Shown piece after piece: positions 8,310 to 16,617 of a DNA stretch of 28,872 nucleotides; the stretch's first letter is position 1; the number at the start of each line of letters is the position of its first letter. The stretch spans positions 1 to 28,872 of the forward strand of contig CAZAFM010000021.1 in assembly GCA_964484395.1 (NCBI GenBank), read 5' to 3'. The DNA is from CAZAFM01 sp964484395 (GTDB taxonomy: Bacteria; Campylobacterota; Campylobacteria; Campylobacterales; CAZAFM01). A program made the translations under genes and the position numbers. Below the pieces are notes generated by a model. It saw only the letters and a program-made list of their open reading frames with translations, ran no database searches and was not told the origin of the DNA.

Positions 8310-8693
8310 TTAGACCTTTTTAATATTAAATATTAGATGTTTTAAATCCTCTTTAAACTCCATCCCGCACTCTAGGGCTATGTCATTATCCTCATCATAG
8401 TACCAGTTGACCTCTAGTGTTTTTCCTTTTTTTGCACCCTCATCTAGTATGTCAAAAATATCCATCAAAATCTTTGAAGTGCTACTATTAAAGTAGATTA
8501 TCTCTAAATTGAAAACAGCTTTTTCCCTCTTTTTTAGCTTTTCAATATATTTTTCTAGCCACTCTATTATTGGTTCATAATACTCAATGGAGTTCTCAGG
8601 GTAGCTCTCTCCTCTTATTTCATGGATGTGTTTTTTAGCATCTAGCTTCACAAAAGGGGTAAATTCAGTTTTTTTTATAGTTATATTTTTCAT
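8310..8693 (-). CDS. siaC: SiaC-family regulatory phosphoprotein (DUF1987)
   Basis: The 127-residue protein carries the family hallmark IRGESYPENSIEYYEPIIEWL (from residue 26) and then YFNSSTSKILMDIFDIL (67-83). The SST segment (S70-T72) corresponds to the region containing the phospho-threonine of Pseudomonas aeruginosa SiaC. In that organism SiaB phosphorylates SiaC, SiaA dephosphorylates it, and unphosphorylated SiaC activates the diguanylate cyclase SiaD. Here siaB lies immediately upstream (nine bases) and PP2C proteins lie on both sides, but no GGDEF gene is in the window. SiaC must therefore act on a cyclase encoded elsewhere or on another partner. The gene symbol follows the family; one-to-one orthology is not proven. 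Confidence 0.85.
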   Translation of the reverse strand: MKNITIKKTEFTPFVKLDAKKHIHEIRGESYPENSIEYYEPIIEWLEKYIEKLKKREKAVFNLEIIYFNSSTSKILMDIFDILDEGAKKGKTLEVNWYYDEDNDIALECGMEFKEDLKHLIFNIKKV

Positions 8694-8702
8694 CTATCCG
8701 CC

Positions 8703-9260
8703 TTAGATATAAGTTTTGATTGTAAAAAAAGCATACTCATCATCAACAGTTCGTATATTGTATTCAAAAGGCTGACTTGATTTTCTTGCTATCTCTATGA
8801 AGCCCAGACCAGCTCCCTTACTATCACTACTTGGAGATTTTCTTCTTCTCTTTTTGTAGTACTCTTTTAGCTGCTCTTTATCCATATCTAGGAGTTTTTT
8901 TAGGTAGTTATCTAGCTTTTCTTTTTTGTCCATCTCTACTCTGTTTCCGCACAAAACCACATATTGACTGCTTTGTAGTCCAATAGCCACAATACCAAAT
9001 CGAATATCTCCACTGCTACTACTTAGTATAGCCCCCTCTGCTGAGTAGTTAATCATATTTTGTATAAGCTCGACAAGTATTGAAAAAACCTTGCTCTTTG
9101 TAGCCTCATCTACATTGTGGTCACACATCTCAGCCCTGAGTGTTTTTCCTAGTCCATTTAGCATCCCTTGAGATAGGGGTCCACTAAAAGTTGCTATTAG
9201 CCCATTTTTATCAAGCTCTTCTTTAAATCTATAAAGTTCTTCCATAATATCTCTACCCAT
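8703..9260 (-). CDS. siaB: SiaB-family protein kinase (GHKL fold)
   Basis: The protein is 185 residues from the ATG chosen here. It contains FSGPLSQGMLNGLGKTLR, typical of SiaB/DUF6272 proteins, and a degenerate GHKL ATPase: N-box ELIQNMINYS (E64, N68, N71) and glycine-rich KGAGLGFIEIARKS. In Pseudomonas SiaB phosphorylates SiaC on a threonine. The longest open frame begins six codons earlier at a TTG and would overlap the upstream phosphatase. However, a perfect AAGGAGG sits five bases before the ATG at 9258-9260, so I take that start. The order phosphatase-siaB-siaC matches siaA-siaB-siaC of Pseudomonas, which supports the assignment. Confidence 0.85.
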   Translation of the reverse strand: MGRDIMEELYRFKEELDKNGLIATFSGPLSQGMLNGLGKTLRAEMCDHNVDEATKSKVFSILVELIQNMINYSAEGAILSSSSGDIRFGIVAIGLQSSQYVVLCGNRVEMDKKEKLDNYLKKLLDMDKEQLKEYYKKRRRKSPSSDSKGAGLGFIEIARKSSQPFEYNIRTVDDEYAFFTIKTYI

Positions 9261-9265
9261 CTCCG

Positions 9266-9272
9266 CCTCCTT
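9266..9272 (-). promoter_or_regulatory. Shine-Dalgarno AAGGAGG that fixes the siaB start
   Basis: The minus strand reads AAGGAGG, five bases before the ATG at 9260, and it overlaps the TAA stop of the upstream phosphatase. This makes the ATG a far better start than the upstream in-frame TTG, and suggests re-initiation by ribosomes ending on the phosphatase. Confidence 0.8.
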
Positions 9273-10380
9273 AGTCAATCCTAAATCCTATCATAGTAAT
9301 ATCATCTCGTCTCTTCATATCTCCTTGATACTTTTGTAGCTCTTCTAGGACTACTTTACCTCTATTTTCAAACTCTTTCTCTTCTAGGTTTTTTAAAAGC
9401 GATACTACTCTTCTATTACCAAAAGGAAATCCTTTTTTTCCTCCTCCTTGGTCAATTATCCCATCACTAAAAAGATAAAATGTCCTACCTTCTTTATATG
9501 GTAGCTTGTGCTCTTTGTACTCATATTGAGGGTTTGATTTTTTATATCCTATACTATGATTATCCCCCTTGATGATGTTAAGCTCCCCATCTTGGATATA
9601 GTAAAGAGATATTTTTGCTCCACTATAAGTTATCTCCTTGCTAGCTCTATCTACAAAGCATAGCCCAATATCTAGCCCATCATCTGAAAGGGTTTCTGGT
9701 TTGTTTTGGTTTAGTTGCTGTTTTATATTCAGATTTAAAAAGCGAAGGAGCTCTGAAGGAGTTTGGTATAGAGTTTCATCTTTTTTTACACTCTTTAGAG
9801 CACTTCCCACTATCATGGTAATAAAGCCTCCTGGTACACCATGCCCAGTACAATCTATAACTGCTAATATGTACCCATCTTTTGTGCTATCATAAAAGTA
9901 TATATCACCACCAACTCCATCTCTTGGCTCCCATAGAACAAAAACATCACTAAGGTCATTTTTCATTATCTCTAAGCTAGGCAGAAATGACCTTTGTATA
10001 TATCTAGCATAGTTGATGGAGTCTTGTATCTGTTTGTTTATCTCCACAAGTGCTCTGTTTTTTTCCTCTACTAGGTCTTTTTGAGTGTTTAACTCTCTGT
10101 TTTTCTTGCTAATCTCTCTATTAAATTTAAGTGTCTTGTAGTTGTAGAAAACTCCTAGAGCGATAAAAAAGGTAATTCCAAAAGCTATCACCCAAAAAAG
10201 ACTATAGTCAAATATGGAATCTTGTATTCTAGGCTCTTCTATTTTAGATTTTGGTTCATTTACAAATTGAGCTCCACTATATGATATGGTGTTCTCACTA
10301 GCCTCAAGTGGTGTTATAAAAACAAGTAGTGAAAGCATAAAGGTGATTAAAAAAAAAGCCTTAAAGTATCTACCCCTCAT
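9271..10380 (-). CDS. Membrane-anchored PP2C/SpoIIE phosphatase, SiaA-like
   Basis: The 369-residue protein has a signal-like N-terminus (hydrophobic 7-24, then LEASEN), a short periplasmic stretch, one membrane helix (about 60-80), a coiled coil (about 82-125) and a PPM phosphatase domain. Metal ligands are visible: GVGGDIYFYD (D159), VIDCTGHGVPGG (D176), FSDGIID (D306) and RRDDITMIGF (D359/D360). Position as first gene before siaB-siaC indicates that it does the job of SiaA, removing phosphate from SiaC. It differs from Pseudomonas SiaA, which has a large sensor and a HAMP domain: here the periplasmic part is only about 35 residues, so sensing must be by a partner or by the membrane. It is probably the first gene of a run extending to lgt. 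Confidence 0.85.
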   Translation of the reverse strand: MRGRYFKAFFLITFMLSLLVFITPLEASENTISYSGAQFVNEPKSKIEEPRIQDSIFDYSLFWVIAFGITFFIALGVFYNYKTLKFNREISKKNRELNTQKDLVEEKNRALVEINKQIQDSINYARYIQRSFLPSLEIMKNDLSDVFVLWEPRDGVGGDIYFYDSTKDGYILAVIDCTGHGVPGGFITMIVGSALKSVKKDETLYQTPSELLRFLNLNIKQQLNQNKPETLSDDGLDIGLCFVDRASKEITYSGAKISLYYIQDGELNIIKGDNHSIGYKKSNPQYEYKEHKLPYKEGRTFYLFSDGIIDQGGGKKGFPFGNRRVVSLLKNLEEKEFENRGKVVLEELQKYQGDMKRRDDITMIGFRID

Positions 10381-10419
10381 AAATTATCTTCTCCAAAAAA
10401 GGAAGTGAGGGGGTATTTT

Positions 10420-10448
10420 GATATAAATTTGTTGCAGTAGTGTTACAA
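10420..10448 (-). promoter_or_regulatory. Predicted promoter of the phosphatase-siaB-siaC operon
   Basis: On the minus strand TTGTAA and TATATC are separated by 17 bases, about 40 bases before the phosphatase ATG, in the only gap of useful size ahead of the operon. The match is fair, not perfect. Confidence 0.4.
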
Positions 10449-10451
10449 CTG

Positions 10452-10477
10452 CATAAGCCCTTAAATTAGGGCTTATG
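10452..10477 (-). terminator. Hairpin at the end of the chemoreceptor gene
   Basis: A perfect nine-base inverted repeat (CATAAGCCC / GGGCTTATG) with an eight-base loop overlaps the stop codon of the chemoreceptor gene. No run of U follows on the minus strand, so it may stop transcription weakly or protect the 3' end rather than act as a classical terminator. It separates the chemoreceptor from the phosphatase operon. Confidence 0.55.
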
Positions 10478-12059
10478 AGCGGAAGTTTGAGAGTTCGTTG
10501 TTTAGTTCATCTATCTTTCTTTCCATATCTTCACTAATATCTTCTACTTTTCTACCTATATCTTTTGTGTCATTTGAGAGTTTAACTATATCTTGCATCA
10601 TCTCTATAAGGTCTTTTGTTTTAGAAGCTATGAATGTGCTTTTTTGAACAACACTTGTTGAGACACCTACACTATTTGATAGTTTGTCTTGTGTTTGAGT
10701 GGCATTGTCTATGAGTGCAGTAGCTTTAGTTGTAACTGTAAATACATCTTCAGAAGTGTGCTGAATTTCTGAGCTAACATCATTAATACTTTGGGTTATT
10801 ACATTTACTGTTGAGTTTATCTCATTTAGACTTTTTTGTGTTCGTTCAGCTAATTTTCTAACCTCATCAGCCACAACTGAGAAGCCTCTACCATGTTCAC
10901 CTGCGCGAGCTGCTTCTATAGTTGCATTCAAGGCTAGAAGGTCGGTTTGTTCAGCTATCTCTGAAATGATTCCTAGTACATCTTTTATTTGTGAGGCTTG
11001 ATGTGTTAGTGAGTCAATTTTGCCAAGAAGGTTTTCTTGTTTTTTGCTATCCTCATTTATCTTAGATACCACTTCATTTAGGTTATCTACAAAAACCTCT
11101 AGTACATCTCTAGTGTTCTTGAGGTCTTGAGTGGTTGAGACTGCAAGCTCCTCTGTGACATCAAGATTGGTACCTATATCTTTTGTGACTGTATCTATCT
11201 CTTTTATAAACTCTGATTGATCTTTCGCATTTTTGCTTAGAATCTTTGAAACTTGAAAGAGGTCTTTTGATGAGATACTGTTTTCGTTTGATACTGACTT
11301 AGTTGTGTTTACTGTTTTTTGTATTTTCTCAATAAAGCTATTTATGTATTTAGATGCCTCACCCACCTCATCTTCTCGTCTTACATGAAGTCTCTTAGTC
11401 AAGTCACCATCACCACTAGCTAAGTCTTTTGCCATAATGGTAAGCTCTTTTAAAGGCTTGAAAAGTTCCCTATTAAAGAAAAGCAGAAGTCCAAATACTC
11501 CTGCAATAACAGCTATAACCATAGCTATAAGTATCTGTATTTTGGAGTTTGCTATATGCCTATCTGTCTCATCAAGTGATAGTGTAAGCTCCATAACACC
11601 TAGTACATCACCAATATTTGAAGTTGCATGGCACTGTAAGCATGTATCATCTGCTATTAGAGGCTTTATAAGTTTGGCTATATGTGAATTGTCTTCATAA
11701 AGCTCATACATCTTCTCTTTTTTTGACTCAAATGCTAAATTAACTCTCTCATCTGGCTCTCTATCATTTTGAACACCAAATATATCAATTACATCTTGAG
11801 ACTTATAGACCATTACTTCTTTGACACCGTTTATTCCTTGAGCATCAGTAATAACATGCTCAACTACTGCTGGGTCACCGAAGTTCATACTAAGTCTTAG
11901 GGTTTGAAAGACAGAGGAGCTAAGCATCTCTAGAGACTTATTTGATACAGTCCTAGTTAGTTTCTCATAATCATGAGAGAGAAATGTATATAGTCCCCCA
12001 GATCCTAGCAGAAAGAATACTACGAGGGTAAAAAGCATCTTGGCGCGAAAAGTTTTCAT
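10473..12059 (-). CDS. Methyl-accepting chemotaxis protein with CXXCH (haem c) sensor domain
   Basis: The 528-residue chemoreceptor has membrane helix 1 (about 9-26), a periplasmic domain (about 28-172), helix 2 (about 173-196), HAMP (about 197-250) and a long signalling coiled coil. The highly conserved hairpin is near 358-410 ([21 protein letters not shown] and downstream). The periplasmic domain contains C140-L-Q-C143-H144, an exact haem c attachment motif placed in the periplasm, where haem would be attached. Known haem-binding chemoreceptors and DUF3365/Tll0287-like sensors use such motifs to sense redox state or gases such as O2, NO or CO. I infer a redox or gas sensor; the ligand is unknown. 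It follows lon by 35 bases, and AAGGA precedes its ATG. Confidence 0.92.
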   Translation of the reverse strand: MKTFRAKMLFTLVVFFLLGSGGLYTFLSHDYEKLTRTVSNKSLEMLSSSVFQTLRLSMNFGDPAVVEHVITDAQGINGVKEVMVYKSQDVIDIFGVQNDREPDERVNLAFESKKEKMYELYEDNSHIAKLIKPLIADDTCLQCHATSNIGDVLGVMELTLSLDETDRHIANSKIQILIAMVIAVIAGVFGLLLFFNRELFKPLKELTIMAKDLASGDGDLTKRLHVRREDEVGEASKYINSFIEKIQKTVNTTKSVSNENSISSKDLFQVSKILSKNAKDQSEFIKEIDTVTKDIGTNLDVTEELAVSTTQDLKNTRDVLEVFVDNLNEVVSKINEDSKKQENLLGKIDSLTHQASQIKDVLGIISEIAEQTDLLALNATIEAARAGEHGRGFSVVADEVRKLAERTQKSLNEINSTVNVITQSINDVSSEIQHTSEDVFTVTTKATALIDNATQTQDKLSNSVGVSTSVVQKSTFIASKTKDLIEMMQDIVKLSNDTKDIGRKVEDISEDMERKIDELNNELSNFRS

Positions 12060-12083
12060 TTTTTATCCTTAGAACTTGTAATC

Positions 12084-12089
12084 ATAATA
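12084..12089 (-). promoter_or_regulatory. Possible -10 element for the chemoreceptor gene
   Basis: TATTAT on the minus strand lies in the 35-base gap after lon, about 25 bases before the ATG. No clear -35 is seen, and read-through from bamD-lon could equally express the gene. Confidence 0.3.
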
Positions 12090-12094
12090 TCATA

Positions 12095-14515
12095 CTATTT
12101 TGTGAGAGCCTTTTGCAAGACATCTTCAAGTTTTTTTACTGGAATAATCTCTATTGAGTCCAATACCTCTTTTGGAACCTCTTTTAAATCCCTATCGTAG
12201 TTCTTCTGAGGTATGAGTGCTACTTTTATCTTGGCTCGATGGGCTGCTATTAGCTTCTCTTTTAGTCCACCAATAGGCAGAACTTTTCCACTAAGAGTTA
12301 GCTCACCTGTCATTGCTACATCACTTCTTACTTTTGTGTCTGTATATACTGAAGCTATAGCTGTAGCCATTGTTATTCCTGCACTTGGACCATCTTTTGG
12401 AGTAGCACCCTCTGGGACATGCAGGTGTATATCAAACCTATGATATGCATCACTCTTTTTAAGTTCAGCTTTTTCACTCTCCTCTTTTGGAGTTAGGGGG
12501 ATTTTTTTGGTATCTACATCTAGCTTATCTTCATCTATAAGAAGCTTAATAACACTTAGAGCTATGCGACCTGATTCCTTCATCACCTCACCCAAGCTTC
12601 CTGTTAACTGCAAGGCACCTTTACCTTTTAGCTTTATGGCTTCTATTTTTAGTACATCTCCACCAACTGCTGTCCATGCAAGACCATTTACTACACCTAC
12701 AACACTATCTTTGTCAGCTTCATCAGGTGTGAAAATCTCCTTATCCATATAGTCTTTTATATTTCTTGAGGTGATAGATAGTTTTTTGTTAGCTCTCTCT
12801 TCTAGTATTTCTCGGGCTGCTTTTCTGCAGACTTGAGCTATTTTTCGTCTAAGGTTTCTAACCCCCGCTTCCCTTGTAAACTTATCTATCATATCTTTTA
12901 TAGCACTATCATTTATCTTAATATCTCTAGTAGTAAGTCCGTGGTTTTTTAACTCTTGTGGGATTAAATATCTTTTAGCTATCTCAAATTTCTCTTGAGG
13001 AGTATAAGAGCTAACAAAAATAAATTCCATCCTATCTCTAAGAGGAGGAGGAATAGTTCCTATATCATTAGCAGTTGCTACAAAAACCACACTACTAAGG
13101 TCGATGTTGAAGTTTAAGTAGTGATCTCTAAACTTCTCGTTTTGTTCTGGGTCAAGTACCTCTAGAAGTGCAGCTGCTGGATCACCTCTAAAGCTTCTTC
13201 CTACCTTATCTATCTCATCTAGAACCATTATAGGGTCCATCTGTTTAGCATCTATTAGTCCTTGGGTAATTCGTCCAGGCATTGCACCTATGTATGTTCT
13301 TCTATGACCTCTTAGCTCATTTACATCTTCTAATCCACCTAGGGCTATTCTTATTAGAGATCTTTTAAGTGCTTTAGAAATAGAGTTAGCAAGACTTGTT
13401 TTACCAACACCAGGAGGTCCTACAAAGCATAGTATTGTGCCTCTGTCTTGTTTAGATTTTTTGCCTCTTAAGGAGATGAGCTCTTTTACTGCAAAGTACT
13501 CTACTATTCTATCTTTTGGTTTTTCTAAGGAGTAGTGGTCTTTTTCTAGCTGTTTTTGTACATCTGTGACCTTTAGTTGCTTCTTACTTGTTTTGCCAAA
13601 AGGAATCTCCAAAACCCACTCTACATAGTTTTGGATGATTTGTGCATCACCACTATCTGGATGCATTCTAGAGAGTCTGTCTATCTGCTTTTTTGTTTCA
13701 ACATAGCCATCTTCTGGCATTGAAGGCTTTAATTTCTCTAGCTTAGCTCTATACTCCTCTATCTCCTCATCTCTTTGGTTATCAGTCCCTAACTCTTTTT
13801 GTATCTGCTTTAGTTGCTCTTTTAGAAAGTACTCTTTGTTTACTTTTTCTATTTTTTCATTTACGCGAGACTTTATCTCTCTTTGAAGTTTCAGTGCTTC
13901 TATCTCTGAGTTTAGATAATCAAGTAGTTCAAGAAGTCTTGTCTGGACATCTTCTTCCTTAAAAATAGAGTAGATTTGATCTTTTTTTAGTCTCAAGGTG
14001 CTTGTAACTAAGTCTATAACTCTGTTTGGGTCATGGTTTTCGTCCATTGTTCTTATGAGGTCTTGAGGGTAGTTTGAGTTTATAGAACTTAATGCTCTTA
14101 TCTGCTCTTTTAGTATGCTCATTGTTGCATTTACTTTTGCCTCACTATATGGGAGTGACTTTACTAGTTCAACATCAGCTTTTAGAGGATTCTCATCTGT
14201 GATATTTGTGATTCTAGCTCTTGCTAATCCTTGAAAAAGTAGCTTTATGCGACCATCAGGAAGTGAGACCTTCCTCATAACAGAGCCTACAGTTCCACAG
14301 TCATAGAAGCTCTCAGCATCTCTTTGACCTTCAAAGCCTGGCTTATTTGTGGCTATCATTATGAGGTCACTATTTTGAATAGCGACATTTGAGGATGTAA
14401 TGTTTTGCTCATCTGAGAGAAAAATAGGTGCTATCATAAAGGGATAAACAAATAGCTCATCCTCTATAATAAGCGGAATATTCTGGGGAAATGAGTTGTA
14501 GTTTTCTAGTTCCAT
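12095..14515 (-). CDS. lon: ATP-dependent protease Lon
   Basis: This is the cytoplasmic AAA+ serine protease that degrades damaged and regulatory proteins. The 806-residue protein has the N-terminal substrate domain (about 10-200), a coiled coil, an AAA+ module with Walker A GPPGVGKT (366-373) and Walker B MVLDEIDK (430-437), and a protease domain with catalytic S711 in PKDGPSAG and K754 in GGLKEKL. The length is typical of the Campylobacterota form. It starts seven bases after bamD, and the pair bamD-lon next to divergent fliW-proC is an arrangement I recall from Campylobacter jejuni, which supports vertical inheritance. No HrcA or sigma-32 type site was seen upstream; the gene probably shares the bamD promoter. 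Confidence 0.97.
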   Translation of the reverse strand: MELENYNSFPQNIPLIIEDELFVYPFMIAPIFLSDEQNITSSNVAIQNSDLIMIATNKPGFEGQRDAESFYDCGTVGSVMRKVSLPDGRIKLLFQGLARARITNITDENPLKADVELVKSLPYSEAKVNATMSILKEQIRALSSINSNYPQDLIRTMDENHDPNRVIDLVTSTLRLKKDQIYSIFKEEDVQTRLLELLDYLNSEIEALKLQREIKSRVNEKIEKVNKEYFLKEQLKQIQKELGTDNQRDEEIEEYRAKLEKLKPSMPEDGYVETKKQIDRLSRMHPDSGDAQIIQNYVEWVLEIPFGKTSKKQLKVTDVQKQLEKDHYSLEKPKDRIVEYFAVKELISLRGKKSKQDRGTILCFVGPPGVGKTSLANSISKALKRSLIRIALGGLEDVNELRGHRRTYIGAMPGRITQGLIDAKQMDPIMVLDEIDKVGRSFRGDPAAALLEVLDPEQNEKFRDHYLNFNIDLSSVVFVATANDIGTIPPPLRDRMEFIFVSSYTPQEKFEIAKRYLIPQELKNHGLTTRDIKINDSAIKDMIDKFTREAGVRNLRRKIAQVCRKAAREILEERANKKLSITSRNIKDYMDKEIFTPDEADKDSVVGVVNGLAWTAVGGDVLKIEAIKLKGKGALQLTGSLGEVMKESGRIALSVIKLLIDEDKLDVDTKKIPLTPKEESEKAELKKSDAYHRFDIHLHVPEGATPKDGPSAGITMATAIASVYTDTKVRSDVAMTGELTLSGKVLPIGGLKEKLIAAHRAKIKVALIPQKNYDRDLKEVPKEVLDSIEIIPVKKLEDVLQKALTK

Positions 14516-14522
14516 ATCTACC

Positions 14523-15176
14523 TTACCAATTAAAAATTTGTCTATACCAAGCTAGCTCAGGTGTATCCATTACTATTTTTTTGAGCCACTGGTATTCATA
14601 TCTGTTATCATAGTACTTTGCTGCCTCACTTTTGTCAAGTCTTTCATATAGAGAGGCTATATTTTTATCCATAGATAGCTTTGCTAAGTACATATTTAAA
14701 AGCATAGTATCTACTAGTGGTCTAAACCTAGAGTATGGATGCTCAGCTGTAAACTCTTCAGCACTCTGTATAGTGTCTAGCAAAAGTTGCTGATCTCTAT
14801 TGGGCAGATTTAGTGCAAAATACTTAGCTCGTATTTTCATATTTTTTACAAAATCTATATTGTTTGCATCTCCATATCTTTTGATAAACTCATCATAATA
14901 AAACTCTGCAAGTAAGTACTGCTCTTTATCCATATGTGCTTTTGCTAAAACAAGCATCGCTTCTGATATTAATGGTGAATTGATGTGTTCACTTTGTAAA
15001 GAGGTGAAGTAATCATCAGCGCTCTCTAGATTACCTACTTTTATTTGATCTAGCATCATCTTATACCAGTGTAGTGCAGGTTTGTTATACTCCTCTATCC
15101 CTTTTTGGCTACATGAGGTCAAGAAAAGTGTCATAAGAGCTACGCCCAGAAGTAAAAATCTTTTAAAATAAATCAT
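14523..15176 (-). CDS. bamD: Outer-membrane assembly lipoprotein BamD
   Basis: BamD is the essential lipoprotein partner of BamA in inserting beta-barrel proteins into the outer membrane. The 217-residue precursor has a lipoprotein signal with lipobox LTSC (C22), followed by TPR-like helix pairs: YNKPALHWYKMML, AEFYYDEFIKRYG, and ALNLPNRDQQLLLDTIQSAEEF with HPYSRF, the usual YfiO/ComL landmarks. The ATG at 15174-15176 is preceded by AGGA six bases upstream. A possible -10 (TAAAAT, minus strand, 15220-15225) lies in the 207-base divergent gap towards fliW. It leads a two-gene unit with lon. Its acylation depends on Lgt, encoded at 5720-6568. Confidence 0.9.
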   Translation of the reverse strand: MIYFKRFLLLGVALMTLFLTSCSQKGIEEYNKPALHWYKMMLDQIKVGNLESADDYFTSLQSEHINSPLISEAMLVLAKAHMDKEQYLLAEFYYDEFIKRYGDANNIDFVKNMKIRAKYFALNLPNRDQQLLLDTIQSAEEFTAEHPYSRFRPLVDTMLLNMYLAKLSMDKNIASLYERLDKSEAAKYYDNRYEYQWLKKIVMDTPELAWYRQIFNW

Positions 15177-15280
15177 TAAAAATCCTATTCAAGAGGTTTA
15201 TTGTGTAATCCTTTATGGAATTTTATCTCAAAGTTTGTTACTATTATATAAATATTTCAAGAAATAGGTTTTAAAAGGGC

Positions 15281-15308
15281 TAAAGTTTACCTATTTTAGA
15301 GACGATAG
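15281..15308 (+). promoter_or_regulatory. Predicted sigma-28 (FliA) promoter of fliW
   Basis: TAAAGTTT at 15281-15288 matches the sigma-28 -35 consensus exactly, and GACGATAG at 15301-15308 matches six of eight bases of GCCGATAA. The spacer is 12 bases (consensus 11). It points into fliW, a flagellar gene, with a leader of about 70 bases. The match is in the right place and direction; function is inferred. Confidence 0.6.
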
Positions 15309-15383
15309 AGCTATTTTATTATATAGAAAAGTTCTTTTAGTAGGAAAGTTTTCATAGCTGAAATAATATTTAAGGCGAAAAAG

Positions 15384-15782
15384 ATGGAGTTTGAAGTAAA
15401 GGTTCCGATTTTAGGGTTTAGTGATGTTCAGAAGGTTAAGCTAGAAAAAGTTGATGATTTATTTACAAAACTTGAAAATGTAGATGATGTCTACCCCTCT
15501 TTTATGCTTGTAAATCCTTTTGCGTTTAGGGACTACGATTTTGAGATACCAGCTGCTGTCAAAGTCCTCTTAGGTCTAAGAGAGAAAACAAACCTACTTG
15601 TTATGAATATTATGATAATCCAAGAACCAATAGAAGAATCAACTATAAACTTCATAGCACCTATTGTTTTTAACTTCGATAACAGTACTATGGGGCAAGT
15701 TGTCTTAGATAGTACTAAGTACCCTCAATATGGAATAACAGAGCCTATTTCAAACTACATTGATAGTAATAATATTAAGTGA
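15384..15782 (+). CDS. fliW: Flagellar assembly factor FliW
   Basis: FliW binds flagellin and the translational regulator CsrA, linking flagellin supply to flagellin translation. The 132-residue protein shows the family pattern: the ILGF start region, FMLVNPFAFRDYDFEI (40-55), a central LGLREKTNLLVMNIMII segment and C-terminal NFIAPIVFN followed by QVVLDSTKYP. The length is normal. AAGG lies before the ATG. It stands divergently from bamD, behind a good sigma-28 promoter match, and is followed ten bases later by proC. I see no csrA or flagellin gene in the window. Confidence 0.93.
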   Translation: MEFEVKVPILGFSDVQKVKLEKVDDLFTKLENVDDVYPSFMLVNPFAFRDYDFEIPAAVKVLLGLREKTNLLVMNIMIIQEPIEESTINFIAPIVFNFDNSTMGQVVLDSTKYPQYGITEPISNYIDSNNIK

Positions 15783-15791
15783 GTAGATAGA

Positions 15792-16553
15792 TTGCCCCTC
15801 TATATATTTGGTAGTGGTAAGATGGCTTTAGCTATTGCCAAGTCATTAGCTAAAAAAGAGGATTTGGTCATAGTAGGGAGGGACAAAGATAGACTTTTAG
15901 AGTTCCAAAAAAAAAGTGGAGCAAAGAGTATCACTACATATCAAGAGCTTAAAAATATAGATTCTTTAGAGATTATTGTAGCAGTAAAGCCATATGCTAT
16001 AAAAGAGCTTTTTTCTACACTAAAAGGAGAAGCAAAAGCAATATACTCAGTAGCAGCAGGCTTTAGTATAGATGCTTTAAAAAGCTCAGTAGATGCTAAA
16101 GGGTATATAAGAGTGATGCCAAATGTAGCTGCAAGTGTTCAAAAAAGTATGACCTCAATAAGTGGTGATGCATCCTTAAAACAGAGAGCTTGTGATATTT
16201 TTTCACAAATAGGTCAGACTATGTGGTTTGAAAAAGAGAGTATGATAGATGTATCAACGCCTATTGCAGGAAGTTCACCAGCTTTTTTAGCAGTAGTAGC
16301 TGAAGCACTTATAGATGGGGCTGTAAAAGAGGGGCTTGATAGAGATAGTGCTACAAAACTAGTTCAAGGGAGCTTTGAAGGTTTTGCAGAGACTTTGAAA
16401 CATAGAACTCCTAGTGAGATAAAAAATGAGGTGATGAGCCCTGCTGGGACTACGGCTGAAGGGATTTATGAGCTAGAAAAGGGTGGTGTTAGAGCAGCTT
16501 TTATGAGTTGTGTTAAAAGCACCTTTTTGAAAACAAAAGCCTTAAAAGGATAG
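15792..16553 (+). CDS. proC: Pyrroline-5-carboxylate reductase ProC
   Basis: ProC reduces pyrroline-5-carboxylate to proline with NAD(P)H, the last step of proline synthesis. The 253-residue protein has an N-terminal Rossmann motif FGSGKMALAI (6-15), VAVKPY (63-68), RVMPNVAA (108-115), and the C-terminal P5CR signature from SPAGTTAEG to GVRAAF (216-236), with AGSSPAF (159-165) at the dimerisation helix. The start is a TTG ten bases after fliW; it places the Rossmann strand at the right distance, and no ATG is available before it. Genes fliW and proC are adjacent in other Campylobacterota as I recall, probably a read-through arrangement rather than a functional link. Confidence 0.93.
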   Translation: MPLYIFGSGKMALAIAKSLAKKEDLVIVGRDKDRLLEFQKKSGAKSITTYQELKNIDSLEIIVAVKPYAIKELFSTLKGEAKAIYSVAAGFSIDALKSSVDAKGYIRVMPNVAASVQKSMTSISGDASLKQRACDIFSQIGQTMWFEKESMIDVSTPIAGSSPAFLAVVAEALIDGAVKEGLDRDSATKLVQGSFEGFAETLKHRTPSEIKNEVMSPAGTTAEGIYELEKGGVRAAFMSCVKSTFLKTKALKG

Positions 16554-16617
16554 GACTTAATTAGTTTTTTATCGCTCTTTGGTTAAGATTTAAGAAATTT
16601 TTTCAGGGGAAAATCAG

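Noticed and set aside
9261..9278. Upstream TTG as the siaB start
   Set aside because: The AAGGAGG at 9266-9272 would lie inside the coding sequence; the ATG at 9258-9260 is correctly spaced from it.
15177..15383. Hidden gene or small RNA in the 207-base bamD-fliW gap
   Set aside because: No frame with a ribosome site and no stable hairpin was seen; the gap is explained by divergent promoters.
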